A stretch of DNA of 64,000 bases from Paraphysomonas bandaiensis (lineage: Eukaryota > Chrysophyceae): NCBI GenBank assembly GCA_965644295.1, contig CBFFRP010000239.1, positions 123,432-187,431 on the forward strand. The letters are read 5' to 3'. Within the stretch, counting starts at the first letter, position 1; every line of letters starts with the position of its first letter. Shown here one piece after another: positions 47,843 to 60,380 of this stretch. The notes under the pieces were generated by a model that worked only from the letters and a program-made list of their open reading frames with translations, had not been told where the DNA came from and made no database searches. The translations under genes and the position numbers were made by a program.

Positions 47843-48859
47843 TTACTTCCTACTCTTATTCTTTGAATGTTTCTTCGGAGGTGCGCAGTCTTTCTTTCCG
47901 CCCACATCCTGGAACTTGGGCACAACGGTCTGATCTCCGCGGTTGACACACCGCCCGTCTACTATAGGAATTTTATCAGCTGACAGGGGTTCCACCCGTA
48001 CATTGTGATGCGTCCATACAGTCTTCACTAGACGTTCGGAGTTCTGGGGCTGTGCTGCCTTCAGATAACGTAGCCCTGCTAAAGTATCGCCCACGACGTG
48101 TCCCAAAGCACCTCTAATGTGTCCCCTTGGAATAATCCAAACTTTGTCTGCATATCCACCCCATGCAAAACAATCCTTGGTTATTGTACGGCGGTATTGG
48201 ACTGATTCCATAATTTCTACAAGATCAAACGGTCGCAAAACCATGCCATTATCTCGCAATCGGACCACCATGTCAAACCTCATATCATTCTTCTCCTCCA
48301 GCTCGTGCAGGCGTTTATAGCATATAGCGTCGTGACTGAACTGTCGCAAGTGGCCTTGGATACGAGTTATCCTTGCCGACTCATGTTTGATGCGCCGTCG
48401 ATACCTGTCTAGAGCTTTCAGAGCACTTTTACTAAGATGAAACGTTTGAGGCGAAGATATTTCTAATGATATCGACACGTTTGGTACAGAGAGGCGTTCA
48501 TAAAACAAAGCGGTCATATCAGTACTATTGTCATAACAGGAGTCGTCATAATGCTGCCCATCACTGTAGGTTGCGCCCTGATCTAACACTCCAATAACAT
48601 GCAGTCTTCTCCCGGGTTTCTGAGCATTATATTGGAGAAGGTTTTTCACCTTCGTTTCTGTTTCCAAACGACCAGTTTGACCAACAATGCATATGCCGAT
48701 GTTGATAACTCCATGCGGAGTGGGTAAAGGCGATTCAAAAACACTAAAAAATTGATAATACTGAGATGCTTGAAAGAGACGGTCGTAAAACAGAATGACG
48801 ATCACGCAAATAAAAGTGGCCGCTATAGCAGCCAGTTGCCGAACAGATGGAAGGTACAT
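47843..48859 (-). CDS. Type II membrane glycosyltransferase-like protein
   Basis: Single exon, 338 residues, starting at the first ATG (MYLPSV). One hydrophobic segment (~9-26) close to the N-terminus and a large luminal part give a Golgi type II topology. The middle holds FDMVVRLRDNG and, later, CFAWGGYADKVWIIPR. This R-x-R-D and WGG-x-x-DK pattern is seen in protist glycosyltransferase-like proteins; I know it by resemblance only. The tail is Lys-rich. The next gene on the other side is a nucleotide-sugar epimerase, which fits a glycan pathway. Family and substrate are unproved. Confidence 0.5.
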   Translation of the reverse strand: MYLPSVRQLAAIAATFICVIVILFYDRLFQASQYYQFFSVFESPLPTPHGVINIGICIVGQTGRLETETKVKNLLQYNAQKPGRRLHVIGVLDQGATYSDGQHYDDSCYDNSTDMTALFYERLSVPNVSISLEISSPQTFHLSKSALKALDRYRRRIKHESARITRIQGHLRQFSHDAICYKRLHELEEKNDMRFDMVVRLRDNGMVLRPFDLVEIMESVQYRRTITKDCFAWGGYADKVWIIPRGHIRGALGHVVGDTLAGLRYLKAAQPQNSERLVKTVWTHHNVRVEPLSADKIPIVDGRCVNRGDQTVVPKFQDVGGKKDCAPPKKHSKNKSRK

Positions 48860-49353
48860 CTTCCACCGTAAAACAGGATACGAGCAGCTCACTTCTTTGT
48901 TTGACAGGCCTTCACTCGCCTGACCACACTAAATGTGCCAAGATATCCCACTCAGTGCCCTTCGTGCTCGATATGGTTGCGATATACACACAACATGCAT
49001 GTCGAAAGTACAGCAGCAGGAGGATGTCGTTTGTTTTTGCTGCAGTTTTTTTGAAGTTTCTTGGAATTCAGTCGAATCAGTGGACTGCAGTGAGGCTCTG
49101 CTGGATGGTGCAGCGGTACACAGCACAGAGCCAAAAAAACGATGATGAGATGGTTGACTTGAGAGCAGTCACAGAATATCTTACGACTACAGTGTAATAC
49201 AGCAGAGATGTCTTAGGAGCACAGCACACAGGCGCCTTCAGAAAGCATGTGGTGGATCTGGTATGTGTCTTCTGTATCAGACCCTGAGTGAGGACTGACT
49301 GAAGCTTAACCTGCACGTGTCTGAATCTCTAGTGACTGTACAGTGTTAGCGGC
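48860..49353. promoter_or_regulatory. Divergent promoter region, glycosyltransferase / epimerase
   Basis: 494 bases between two divergent starts. The short frames on both strands (for example 48929-49126 and 49077-49316) are not gene-like. Confidence 0.45.
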
Positions 49354-51330
49354 ATGTATAGTTGGCTGTGTCTCGCTATTGTATCTGTAAATATATTAGC
49401 GGCATTTGCTTTAGATTCGGAGTATGTTCTCGTCACTGGTGCTGCGGGATTCATAGGCAGTAATTTGGTACGCAAACTCCGAGCAAGTGGCGTGAGAGTG
49501 TTAGGAATCGACAACTTTGACTCTTATTATTCTGTGGCTTTGAAACGTAAACGAGCTGAGCTCGTGCGGAGTGCTGGCGCTGAAATTGTAGAAGGCAATA
49601 TATGCGACGCAGACATGATTCGAAATTTGTTCACCTCTAACAATTTTACACACGTTGTCAATCTCGCTGCTCGACCTGGGGTTAGGTACACCTTTATTGA
49701 CCCTTTGAGCTATGTTGAAAACAATGTCAAATGCTACACGCAGCTATTGGAGCAAATGCGACTAGTGTACGCACCTCCCAAAGTAATGCCTCGATTTTTA
49801 TATGCTTCCTCCTCTTCAGTGTATGGTCTGAACAAGAAAATACCTTACCACGAGTTAGACCCAGTGAATACTCCTACAAATTTGTACGGTGCAACGAAAC
49901 GTGTGAACGAGTTGATTGCGTTCTCATACCACCACTTATTTGGTATCAGCACCGTGGGGTTTAGATTCTTTACGGTGTACGGCCCGATGGGTCGCCCGGA
50001 TATGGCAACTAATATTTTTACTGAAAAGATTTTGCGAAACGAGACTATAACTCTTTTCAACGACGGGGAACTAGTTCGGGATTTTACTTATATTGATGAC
50101 ATAGTAAATGGCCTGGTCGCTGCTATTGACCGGAAAGCTGATGATGGGTGCATAGTATATAACCTTGGCAACAGTGAACCCATAAAGTCTATAGAATTCT
50201 TGCACATTTTGGAAGGTATATTGGGTAGAAAAGCAAAAGTTGTTTTTCAGCACTCAGCTGCAGATATGCCTGTCACATTCGCCAACACTAGCCTGGCTCA
50301 TCAGAATCTCGGATTCACAGCTCATGTGTCAGTGAAAGATGGTTTGCGCCGGTTTGTGGACTGGTACAAGGCTGATCAGCGGACATTGATTCCATGTCAG
50401 TCGGAGTGTAAGTACGACACAGATATGTGCTTCTCGTCCGGTTGGGACCAGGCGGCCGAACAATCTGTATCTTTGACCAGAGAATGCGACCTTGTGGTCT
50501 ACACTGTGTTACTCCGTCACACTATGTTGCACGCGCTGCACAGTGCACCAGAACAAAACCCATCCTGCAATATCATATTTGTACATGATAAAATATTCAC
50601 TGCTAACGTTCGAGAGGAAATGCGCGAAAAGAAATGGACAGGTATTGCTGTTGGGTCAATCAGTGCATTCAGTGACCCTCACAAGGCCTCTCGTTTACCT
50701 AAGCTCAGTCCTGGTATGTTCTTTGCTTCGAATGTGCTTCATGCTATTTACATTGACGCTGACTGCCATCTTACCCAGCCTCCTAACCATTATCCCCTTC
50801 TACTCAAAGGAGAGGAGAAGTATAATGGAAATGAGGCTGTAATGGTAGCCGTTCGGCACCCGCGCAATCATAACATTTTTGACACTTTTAATGAGGTTGA
50901 GTCCCGCTTTAACAGAGACCCTCTAGGCAACCAGAATTTCTCCTTTGCTGTACTGCGGAACCAACGCGCTGCGTATCAAGCTTATCAGCAGAGCAAACCC
51001 AACCTTGTGTTTGAGAATGTATTCGATGGAAGTTTTCTTGTGCATGACTTGCATGCATCAGCTGGAAAAGAATTCCGGTGCGCTTGGTTTCGCGAGTACC
51101 AGGACTGGTCCAATAGAGATCAGCCACCTGGCGCTTATGTACTTTCTCGACTGGCTTATGAAGTAAATACGGGAAGTACTGGAGCCGAAAGAGAATGGAT
51201 CCGTGTTAGTAAAGAGGCAGCAGGGTATGTCAGAATTTTGTCCAGGGATGTTCATCCTGTGAATCGGCCAGAACCTAACGACGCAATATTTGGAAAGAAC
51301 AATAAATTTTATGCTAAAAAAATGCATTAG
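49354..51330 (+). CDS. UDP-glucuronate 4-epimerase fused to DUF616 glycosyltransferase-like domain
   Basis: Single exon, 658 residues. A signal peptide or anchor (1-20) is followed by an extended short-chain dehydrogenase/epimerase domain: NAD-binding GAAGFIG at 29-35, LAARPGVRY, SSSSVYG and catalytic YGATK at 178-182. LAARPGVRYSF-like sequence is typical of UDP-glucuronate 4-epimerase, which makes UDP-galacturonate. From ~375 the sequence matches DUF616 (TOD1/MUCI70-type): VVYTVLL, AIYIDADCHL, VAVRHPRNHNIFDTFNE and WSNRDQPP. DUF616 proteins of plants act in pectin or other wall glycan synthesis. The fusion suggests that the sugar donor is made and used by one luminal enzyme. All epimerase catalytic residues are present. 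Confidence 0.88.
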   Translation: MYSWLCLAIVSVNILAAFALDSEYVLVTGAAGFIGSNLVRKLRASGVRVLGIDNFDSYYSVALKRKRAELVRSAGAEIVEGNICDADMIRNLFTSNNFTHVVNLAARPGVRYTFIDPLSYVENNVKCYTQLLEQMRLVYAPPKVMPRFLYASSSSVYGLNKKIPYHELDPVNTPTNLYGATKRVNELIAFSYHHLFGISTVGFRFFTVYGPMGRPDMATNIFTEKILRNETITLFNDGELVRDFTYIDDIVNGLVAAIDRKADDGCIVYNLGNSEPIKSIEFLHILEGILGRKAKVVFQHSAADMPVTFANTSLAHQNLGFTAHVSVKDGLRRFVDWYKADQRTLIPCQSECKYDTDMCFSSGWDQAAEQSVSLTRECDLVVYTVLLRHTMLHALHSAPEQNPSCNIIFVHDKIFTANVREEMREKKWTGIAVGSISAFSDPHKASRLPKLSPGMFFASNVLHAIYIDADCHLTQPPNHYPLLLKGEEKYNGNEAVMVAVRHPRNHNIFDTFNEVESRFNRDPLGNQNFSFAVLRNQRAAYQAYQQSKPNLVFENVFDGSFLVHDLHASAGKEFRCAWFREYQDWSNRDQPPGAYVLSRLAYEVNTGSTGAEREWIRVSKEAAGYVRILSRDVHPVNRPEPNDAIFGKNNKFYAKKMH

Positions 51331-52149
51331 ATGCTCATTATGACATTATAAGGATATTTTCTTTCAATAGCTTTGCATATATTTTTTATTAACTTCAGGC
51401 ACGTATCAACACGAACCAGGCAACCCATGGTCATGTCTCACGTAGTCTGCACTGGTGAATTAACGCCCATTAATATTAATAATGCTCTAAAATCCAATGT
51501 GGTTGATATTTATATGTATAACCATCCAATGCAACTCATAGACAACTATAGGCATCATAGTTTTGGGAATTGAAATGTATAGCAAATTATTGATTGATAT
51601 GTCTATATTATCTCAAAGAGATATATGTAAATGTAAAATTAAATGTATGTCATGTATGTGTGTGACATTAGGATGGTTAAAACGTAAGAACGTAAGTAAC
51701 TGATGGTTAAACTCGCTGAATAATTAGGTACTGTAGTAAACTTAAAATAGTATAATCAGTTATCATTCCTTTTCTATCGATAGATTTATACAATCTCAAA
51801 TCTCAACTACCAATCACTATTATTAGATCTTGTATGTGGTCACGATCTTATACAGTCAACATATTTCAGTTTGTCTAAACTATCTCATAGCCTATCATTA
51901 AAATTTATAAAATACTGTCTCTGCTTACTGTAGTATTTAAGTAACGGTTATAATTCAAAAACTTACAAAATACAGCTTTTATTTCTCAATATCCCTATAC
52001 TCAACGAACTGATTATAGTACGGTATATTAATGTTTTATTATTAACAGTTGATGTGTATAAGCAAGGAGATATGAAATCAAAATCATCTAATAAATGCTA
52101 ATGCTAATTTTCTTCTTATTTTTAACGCAACGTGGATTAGTTTGTCGCC
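51331..52149. other. 3' flank of epimerase gene
   Basis: AT-rich. A 66-codon frame (51373-51573) follows the stop codon but has no recognised features and no splice link that I can find. Nothing else seen. Confidence 0.5.
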
Positions 52150-52510
52150 ATTCTCACTATCAATCACTCAAAGCAGTGAGCAAATGAAATGTTAATATAC
52201 CTGACTTCTGCTGGCTTCAGAATTTTTGAGTCGTTAAGGTGCTTATCCAGGATGCTTGACTTCAGTAGGTAGCCCTAAACTCCGGTAACCCTTCAGGTAG
52301 GACCATTCTCGAATGCCTGCTTATTCGTATAAGCTCAAAGACGTCTACATAAGTGAAACTTATTGGTGTTCTGTGAACCTCACAAGCTAAGAGTGGGGTG
52401 AATACTATCTGATGTCTACTAATGGGTCTCACGTTAGTTTCCAGAGAAAATATCTCCGGTGCTTATCCTCCAATATACACCACGAAAAGGCGCAAATTCG
52501 ACTCTGTGAA
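52150..52510 (-). repeat. Dispersed repeat family R1, copy 7
   Basis: Inverted, diverged copy with CACTCAAAGCAGTGAGCAA, GGATGCTTGACTTCAGTAGG, GCCTGCTTATTCG and TCACGTTAGTTTCC. The GGTGCAACC end is absent. Confidence 0.65.
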
Positions 52511-53248
52511 GCGTTCATTATATGGTAGTGGAGATCGTCCGTCACAAATATATAAATTAATAACCTGAGTGTTGGTTAAATATAAATATATAGCATTCAG
52601 TAGTTCAGTCCGGTGTAATTCCACATCATCCATTCTATATGAGATATGAACTCCACAATCCTTGCATACATCTTGCTTTATTTGTTCCCTTTCTTTGTAA
52701 ATGATCCACCTGATCTATACTATATTAGCCTGATCTGACTACAGTCACCTCATTGTTCTGTTATGTGTAGCTATACGTGAGAACTATTTATAACGAAGTT
52801 TTTAACCAAACATTATGTACTTTGAACCATTAGTCTTTCTGGCAGACCAACCTAAAAAATTATGGAGACGAGGTAATTCAACCATTTTGTGTAGATTGAA
52901 AAATATATATCTTAATATCCCGGTGGTGATTCGTGCCCCATTCTATTGACTCAACAACATAAAAAGAATCATATTCTCTAAGGAACAACAAAAAAAAGAA
53001 ACTGGGAAAAACAATGTACTTAACTTATCGCAATTGACTAACTAATGAGTGAGCGCTGAGCACAAAATTATCATTACATAATTCAGTGCACTATGGTATT
53101 CGCCAGCAATAAGTTTCGCAGGTATATGAAAACAGTCCTGGAATACGCCAGTCAATATATACCCTCAGTGTTTTACTAAAATATAGAAAGGGTAAAACAA
53201 CTATATAAATTACCCGAGCGATAAAAAGTACTTCAGATATCGGCAGCA
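52511..53248. other. Intergenic AT-rich spacer
   Basis: 3' flank (minus strand) of the LRR gene. No gene or RNA recognised. Confidence 0.5.
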
Positions 53249-55120
53249 TCATCCAATAATTCGTAATTGGGGACGCATTGACGACAAAATTCGAGTGGAT
53301 TCTGCATTGATGTTAAATCCAGTCTTCCACTTCAATTTTTTTAATTTTGGGAACGAGTGTGATAGGACTGGAAGGCATCGATCTGTTATTCTGATGGCAC
53401 ATGATATATCCAGCCGCCGTAGCATTGGACATACATGTGCCAACAACGCAATTTCATTATCTTGCACATGACTGCCACTTATTTTCAGGCTTTCAAGTTT
53501 CCTGAACATATCCAACGCGGGAATAACATGAGCCGGGCAGCTTGATAAATGAAGTGTGTGTATACGCGGACAGCCTCTGCTGAGGGTCTTCAAACTCTCC
53601 AGAGTAACAGCACGACCAGGAAGTCCTATAACTGCTAGTTTGTGACACCTCGACAGGGACAATGTGGCACGATCAGTGAGCTTCTCGCAGTGCAATAGAA
53701 ATATCGTATGAATGCCGGGGTACCGGTTCACAACACTTTCGACGCCGCTGTCAGTGATACTGGAGTGGTTGAGAAAAAGCTCCCTGAGATTGTGAATCAC
53801 AGAAGTAGAGTGGCATAACCCTAACACCACAGCTGTCCCTAAGCCTTTATTCGATGTTAAATTGATACTCCCTAGGGCTGGACACGACTGTGCAACACCA
53901 AGAAGAGTAGCGACAGACATTGAGTATTCCCCTTCCAAGTTTAGACGGCGCAAGACCGGAAATATGCTCCCTCCAAATGCGGGGGAGGCACCCAAACACT
54001 GAGGTAGAGCCAGTTGTCTTAACGAAGGGCATATATCTGCCATCACTGTAAGAGTCTCTATTGTCACGCCATCCGTGGGAGCAACCACTAGGTTAGTCAC
54101 GCCAGGTACTCCTCGAGAAAGGGCTTGTATTTCGGAGTTAGTGAACATGTACACGCCCGATAGGGATAAAGTGGTCAGATTAGGCGAAGATTTGATAATC
54201 ACTGGCAACACCACAGAGGCACACGGACCAAAATACTCAAAGGCAGTTAAGTTCACACAGCGCTTGACGAATTCTGTTTCGATATCTGAATTCATGCTAT
54301 TCGTAGACATATGAGCACTATGAAAGTAACATGACTTCAGCTGTCTAGCCACAGGTAGCATAAGTTCCACTACAGCGTCGTCTGTATTCTTAAGTCGTAA
54401 TTCAGTCAGGCTATGAAAGTAGTTGGCATTCAACTGTTGAGCACAGTGCAATGTATCTTTCAGCACCATTTCACGCGATAAGGATACACTAGTGATATAT
54501 ATTCCTCTGTTTGAAAACCAATCCATCAAAGGTGGGTTAACTTTTATCATTTTAGTATATATTGTGGACCCAGAAAATACCATCTTGAGGTCTGGTCGAT
54601 ATGTACGTGAACAGAGAGCAGTATCTAGTCGACCACAGCTCCTGACTGACAAATACGGAATTATATGCATCCGAATGACGCCATGCGGTAACAAAAAAAG
54701 TGCCCCCGCTGAGACTGCACTCAAATTCATTGGCATCCTGCTATTACTTTTACCACTGTTATAACGTTGAGCACTGTCGTCATATATGTTACGATACTTC
54801 TTGGAGCCATGACTGCCACCGACAGCAATATTCACTGCAGAAATTGCAGCGCTTTTTGAGGACAAACCGAGTGAATCATTTGAACGCAGAGTACTCGCAA
54901 TAGCATTCGCGAGAATTTTCGTATCAATTTTACAGTGCCACCCGAGCATAGACTGCAGCGATGCGGCTATCGAATCACTGCTCACAGCATCCAACTCATA
55001 ATACTTAAGAAGGCGAGACTCCGTCTGAAACACTTCCTGCAGCTTGTCGTATATTTCATGGGGAAGGGTCCCCTCTCCTGATTTGCGCACTATCTCTCTG
55101 AAGTTAGCTGAGCTATCCAT
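53249..55120 (-). CDS. Leucine-rich-repeat protein, AMN1/F-box-LRR type
   Basis: Single exon, 623 residues, starting at ATG giving MDSSANFRE. The first ~140 residues are helical and unassigned. A segment at ~145-185 (LPHGVIRMHIIPYLSVRSC) resembles a weak F-box. From ~250 there are cysteine-containing LRRs of the type C-P-x-L-x-x-L-x-L (CPSLRQLALPQC, CPALGSINLTSN, CPMLRRLDISC, ITDRCLPVLS), as in AMN1 and FBXL proteins. If the F-box is real, it would present substrates to an SCF ubiquitin ligase. The F-box is too weak to be sure. Confidence 0.75.
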   Translation of the reverse strand: MDSSANFREIVRKSGEGTLPHEIYDKLQEVFQTESRLLKYYELDAVSSDSIAASLQSMLGWHCKIDTKILANAIASTLRSNDSLGLSSKSAAISAVNIAVGGSHGSKKYRNIYDDSAQRYNSGKSNSRMPMNLSAVSAGALFLLPHGVIRMHIIPYLSVRSCGRLDTALCSRTYRPDLKMVFSGSTIYTKMIKVNPPLMDWFSNRGIYITSVSLSREMVLKDTLHCAQQLNANYFHSLTELRLKNTDDAVVELMLPVARQLKSCYFHSAHMSTNSMNSDIETEFVKRCVNLTAFEYFGPCASVVLPVIIKSSPNLTTLSLSGVYMFTNSEIQALSRGVPGVTNLVVAPTDGVTIETLTVMADICPSLRQLALPQCLGASPAFGGSIFPVLRRLNLEGEYSMSVATLLGVAQSCPALGSINLTSNKGLGTAVVLGLCHSTSVIHNLRELFLNHSSITDSGVESVVNRYPGIHTIFLLHCEKLTDRATLSLSRCHKLAVIGLPGRAVTLESLKTLSRGCPRIHTLHLSSCPAHVIPALDMFRKLESLKISGSHVQDNEIALLAHVCPMLRRLDISCAIRITDRCLPVLSHSFPKLKKLKWKTGFNINAESTRILSSMRPQLRIIG

Positions 55121-55712
55121 GAATAGTATAGAGATGAGCTTCACGCCATCATACACGACACTGATACTACTACGACTAGAGACTACTAGCAATCATACGA
55201 CTATGAGACACCAGAAGATAGCATGTCTGATGACTCATATCATGACGCGTCCATCCATATGGATCATACACACAGTGCAGCAGAGCAGAGCAGACAAATG
55301 GAACTAATGCACCGACACGACGAGGAGCCCCCTGAGAGATCTGGCCGTATCATCTATTTTTCGGGAATAAATTGAAGTAAAACTTCTCTATATTACTGCT
55401 ATACAACTAAGGCTGGAATACAGATAATTGTTGTCTCAGTATTAGAGCCATCTTTGAACAAAAATACACAATGGATGCCGAGAACACGCACACCTCTGCA
55501 CTACGATCTGTATAGTAACCACAGTACAATGACTGTATACCGGTATACAGTGACGTAGTGTGGGAACTGCGGCGGCTATGAACATACACACACACAGACA
55601 GCACAGCCCAGTTGACACTGCACGGCACCAGCTGACAGCTGCACAGACAGCAGGATAGAGTAAGTGCTCTGTCTGCCAGTGATCTGAAGGCGTCTCTGGT
55701 GTTTTGGGAGTT
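55121..55712. promoter_or_regulatory. Divergent promoter region, LRR gene / MST kinase
   Basis: 592 bases between divergent starts, with many CACACA and GTATAC tracts near 55540-55600. No gene. Confidence 0.45.
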
Positions 55713-58184
<2,472 letters not shown>

Positions 58185-58310
58185 TTACTATAGAGCTTCG
58201 CAGGTCTGACCCACAGATGTTGAGGTTGAAAGCTGAAATGAATATTCATTAACTGCAACTATGTAACTGAATAAAGTTTAGTATGTTTTCTTGTTGAAAT
58301 CTGTAATCGA

Positions 58311-58336
58311 TTAGGGTTAGGGTTAGGGTTAGGGTT
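58311..58336 (+). repeat. Interstitial telomere-type repeat (TTAGGG)4
   Basis: Four perfect TTAGGG units plus TT, about 130 bases after the MST kinase stop. The base composition changes just downstream. Confidence 0.95.
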
Positions 58337-58841
58337 GTAGGCTGTCCCCCAATCGGTCCTTACCCAATTGAGGTGTGGATCTGTTCAACAATCAAAATTA
58401 AGCCAAGCAAAATTAATCTTAATATAGAATACAGTGAATACGACCACGTGAGCGTTTTAAGCTCATACCTCATCAGGAATTCTTTTCGTAAATTCTTAAT
58501 AGTGTAAAGTGGGTACGCTGTACGCTGCGTCTACTGATATTTTTTAATTTTTTCAACCGCGTAGTTCTTGAGATAATTAATTTGGGGTGGGGTCGAGGTT
58601 AGATTAGGGTTTGAGCTTCTAACTTTTCATAAAATGCTTTATAGGTAAAGGTCATAATTTTTACAAGAGTAATATGGGTACGCTGAAATTACTGATATGT
58701 TTAGTTTTTTTTTTAATTTGTCGTAGTCCCAAAGCAAGTCAAAAGCGTCATACTTCAAAGTAAGTCAATTTTTGACTCCATATATACACACATATATATA
58801 CATGTAATATATATATATGTTATATAATAATTTAAAATAAA

Positions 58842-59015
58842 TTAAAGCTTTTTCTGAATTCTTTTCTTTACAGATGTAGCCTTTTTGTTTATTTTCTTAG
58901 CAACTTCTTTACGCTTATTCTCTGCATGCTTTGTTACGTCCTGTTTAGCTTTGTTCACTGATGCTCTAAGAGCTTTATTAATCATTTTGTTTACTTGAGC
59001 TTGGTTTTTAGGCAT
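58842..59015 (-). CDS. Small Lys-rich protein, 57 residues
   Basis: Complete frame from ATG (59015) to TAA. About a third of the residues are Lys or Arg (starting MPKNQAQVNKMINKA), with few hydrophobics, giving a very basic helical peptide. It resembles nucleic-acid-binding or histone-like small proteins in composition only. It stands alone in the AT-rich block. It may be chance, but the absence of stops in a region with many TAA codons makes it worth keeping. Confidence 0.4.
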   Translation of the reverse strand: MPKNQAQVNKMINKALRASVNKAKQDVTKHAENKRKEVAKKINKKATSVKKRIQKKL

Positions 59016-59771
59016 ATATATTAGGTATATATATATTTTTACAGGTTAACAGGGAGTAAAACTACGGCATGTCTATATATAGGGTAGTCAGGTCTATTGT
59101 TCCGTCTATCTGGTGTGTGTTGTTCGGTGTTTAAGTTGGGTTGGTCTATTGTTAGGTGTTGATAGGGTCGGTCTATCGTTAGGTGTAAAAGGGTCTATCT
59201 ATCGTTAGGTGTTAATATGTATAGTATTATTTTATTGTGATAACATTTTTTTGGACACTTCTTTTTAAATTATATATATTATATTTTTTTATATAAATTA
59301 TATTTTTTTTTAATAAAAATGTTGTAAAAAATGTAGTGTATACTGTTGCAATATTTACTATAATTACATTTTTTATTACATTTTTTATTGTGAATAGGTA
59401 AACAGCATTTTTGATGTAAAAAAAATGTAGTGTATAATACTGGGAGCACTTGTATGTGATACACAGTAATACCATACGGGCAAGGGTCAGTATAAATTAA
59501 TAGTGTTTATGGTCACTGTAACACGGGACAGAGTCGAAGACCCCCCCCCCTTTCTCTGTGTGTGTGTCATCATAATGATCGTCATTATCAGATACACTTC
59601 TAACTATTCCGTTGTACATGATAGTTATGTTTTATATGACTATTACTCTTTCTCACATTACTGTGTTCATTACTTACACTCTAATAATCACAACATTGTT
59701 TTACTATTACTAAGCTTAAATTTTCATTATGCGAACAACAGCGAAAAAGAACAACAACCAATAAGCAAATC

Positions 59772-60380
59772 TTAAGCACACTCTTTCAAAGTAAACTTTA
59801 TCTTTTTGTGATTAATTTCATTTTGCAAATCGATATTTCTTTTCGAAATTTTAAACCCGCGACAAGCTTCTTGATACAATTGTCCTGTAACATCAGCTTT
59901 CCTTTCTTCTTTATGCAATGATTTATCATTGAAGCGACTGAATCCATTATGCCCATTTTCTAAGAAACTCAACATGCTTATAATGGAGTCGATTTGCTCT
60001 TCGTTGTATTTCTTTTCAAGTTCATATTCCCATTCACCCTCTTCATTCAACCCTCTTTCAAACCTGTACAACAAATCTGTTGTTTCAACATGAACCTCCT
60101 CGAATGAGCGTTTGTTGTGTAAACTGTTGGAATTCGAACCGTTTGAAGACACCTTAATCTCCGTTAAAGAACCTTTCTTCAATTTGTCGGGCGATTTGAA
60201 TAAGCTCTGTACGAATTGTTCTTCTTCGACTATCGCCTTTTTTCCACACTGAATATTGAGTTCTGTACCACCCATGGTTTTGAAATCGCTGAGAGATTGA
60301 CCGATACACTCTTCCTCATGGAACATGCGTTCTCTGCAGTCTACTATGTTGATATCATACTCACAAATATAGGATGGCAT
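59772..60380 (-). CDS. Unknown intronless protein, 202 residues
   Basis: Starts at ATG giving MPSYICEYD and ends with TAA. The frame is open further upstream to 60506, but without another ATG. It is hydrophilic and acidic in the middle (RFERGLNEEGEWEYELEKKY), with four cysteines in the first 85 residues and a basic C-terminus. I recognise no family. Codon use is AT-rich, unlike the neighbouring genes, which agrees with a foreign origin. Confidence 0.45.
   Translation of the reverse strand: MPSYICEYDINIVDCRERMFHEEECIGQSLSDFKTMGGTELNIQCGKKAIVEEEQFVQSLFKSPDKLKKGSLTEIKVSSNGSNSNSLHNKRSFEEVHVETTDLLYRFERGLNEEGEWEYELEKKYNEEQIDSIISMLSFLENGHNGFSRFNDKSLHKEERKADVTGQLYQEACRGFKISKRNIDLQNEINHKKIKFTLKECA

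Noticed and set aside
51373-51573. 66-codon frame as the last exon of the epimerase-DUF616 gene
   Set aside because: The epimerase frame ends cleanly at 51330 and no donor site links the two.
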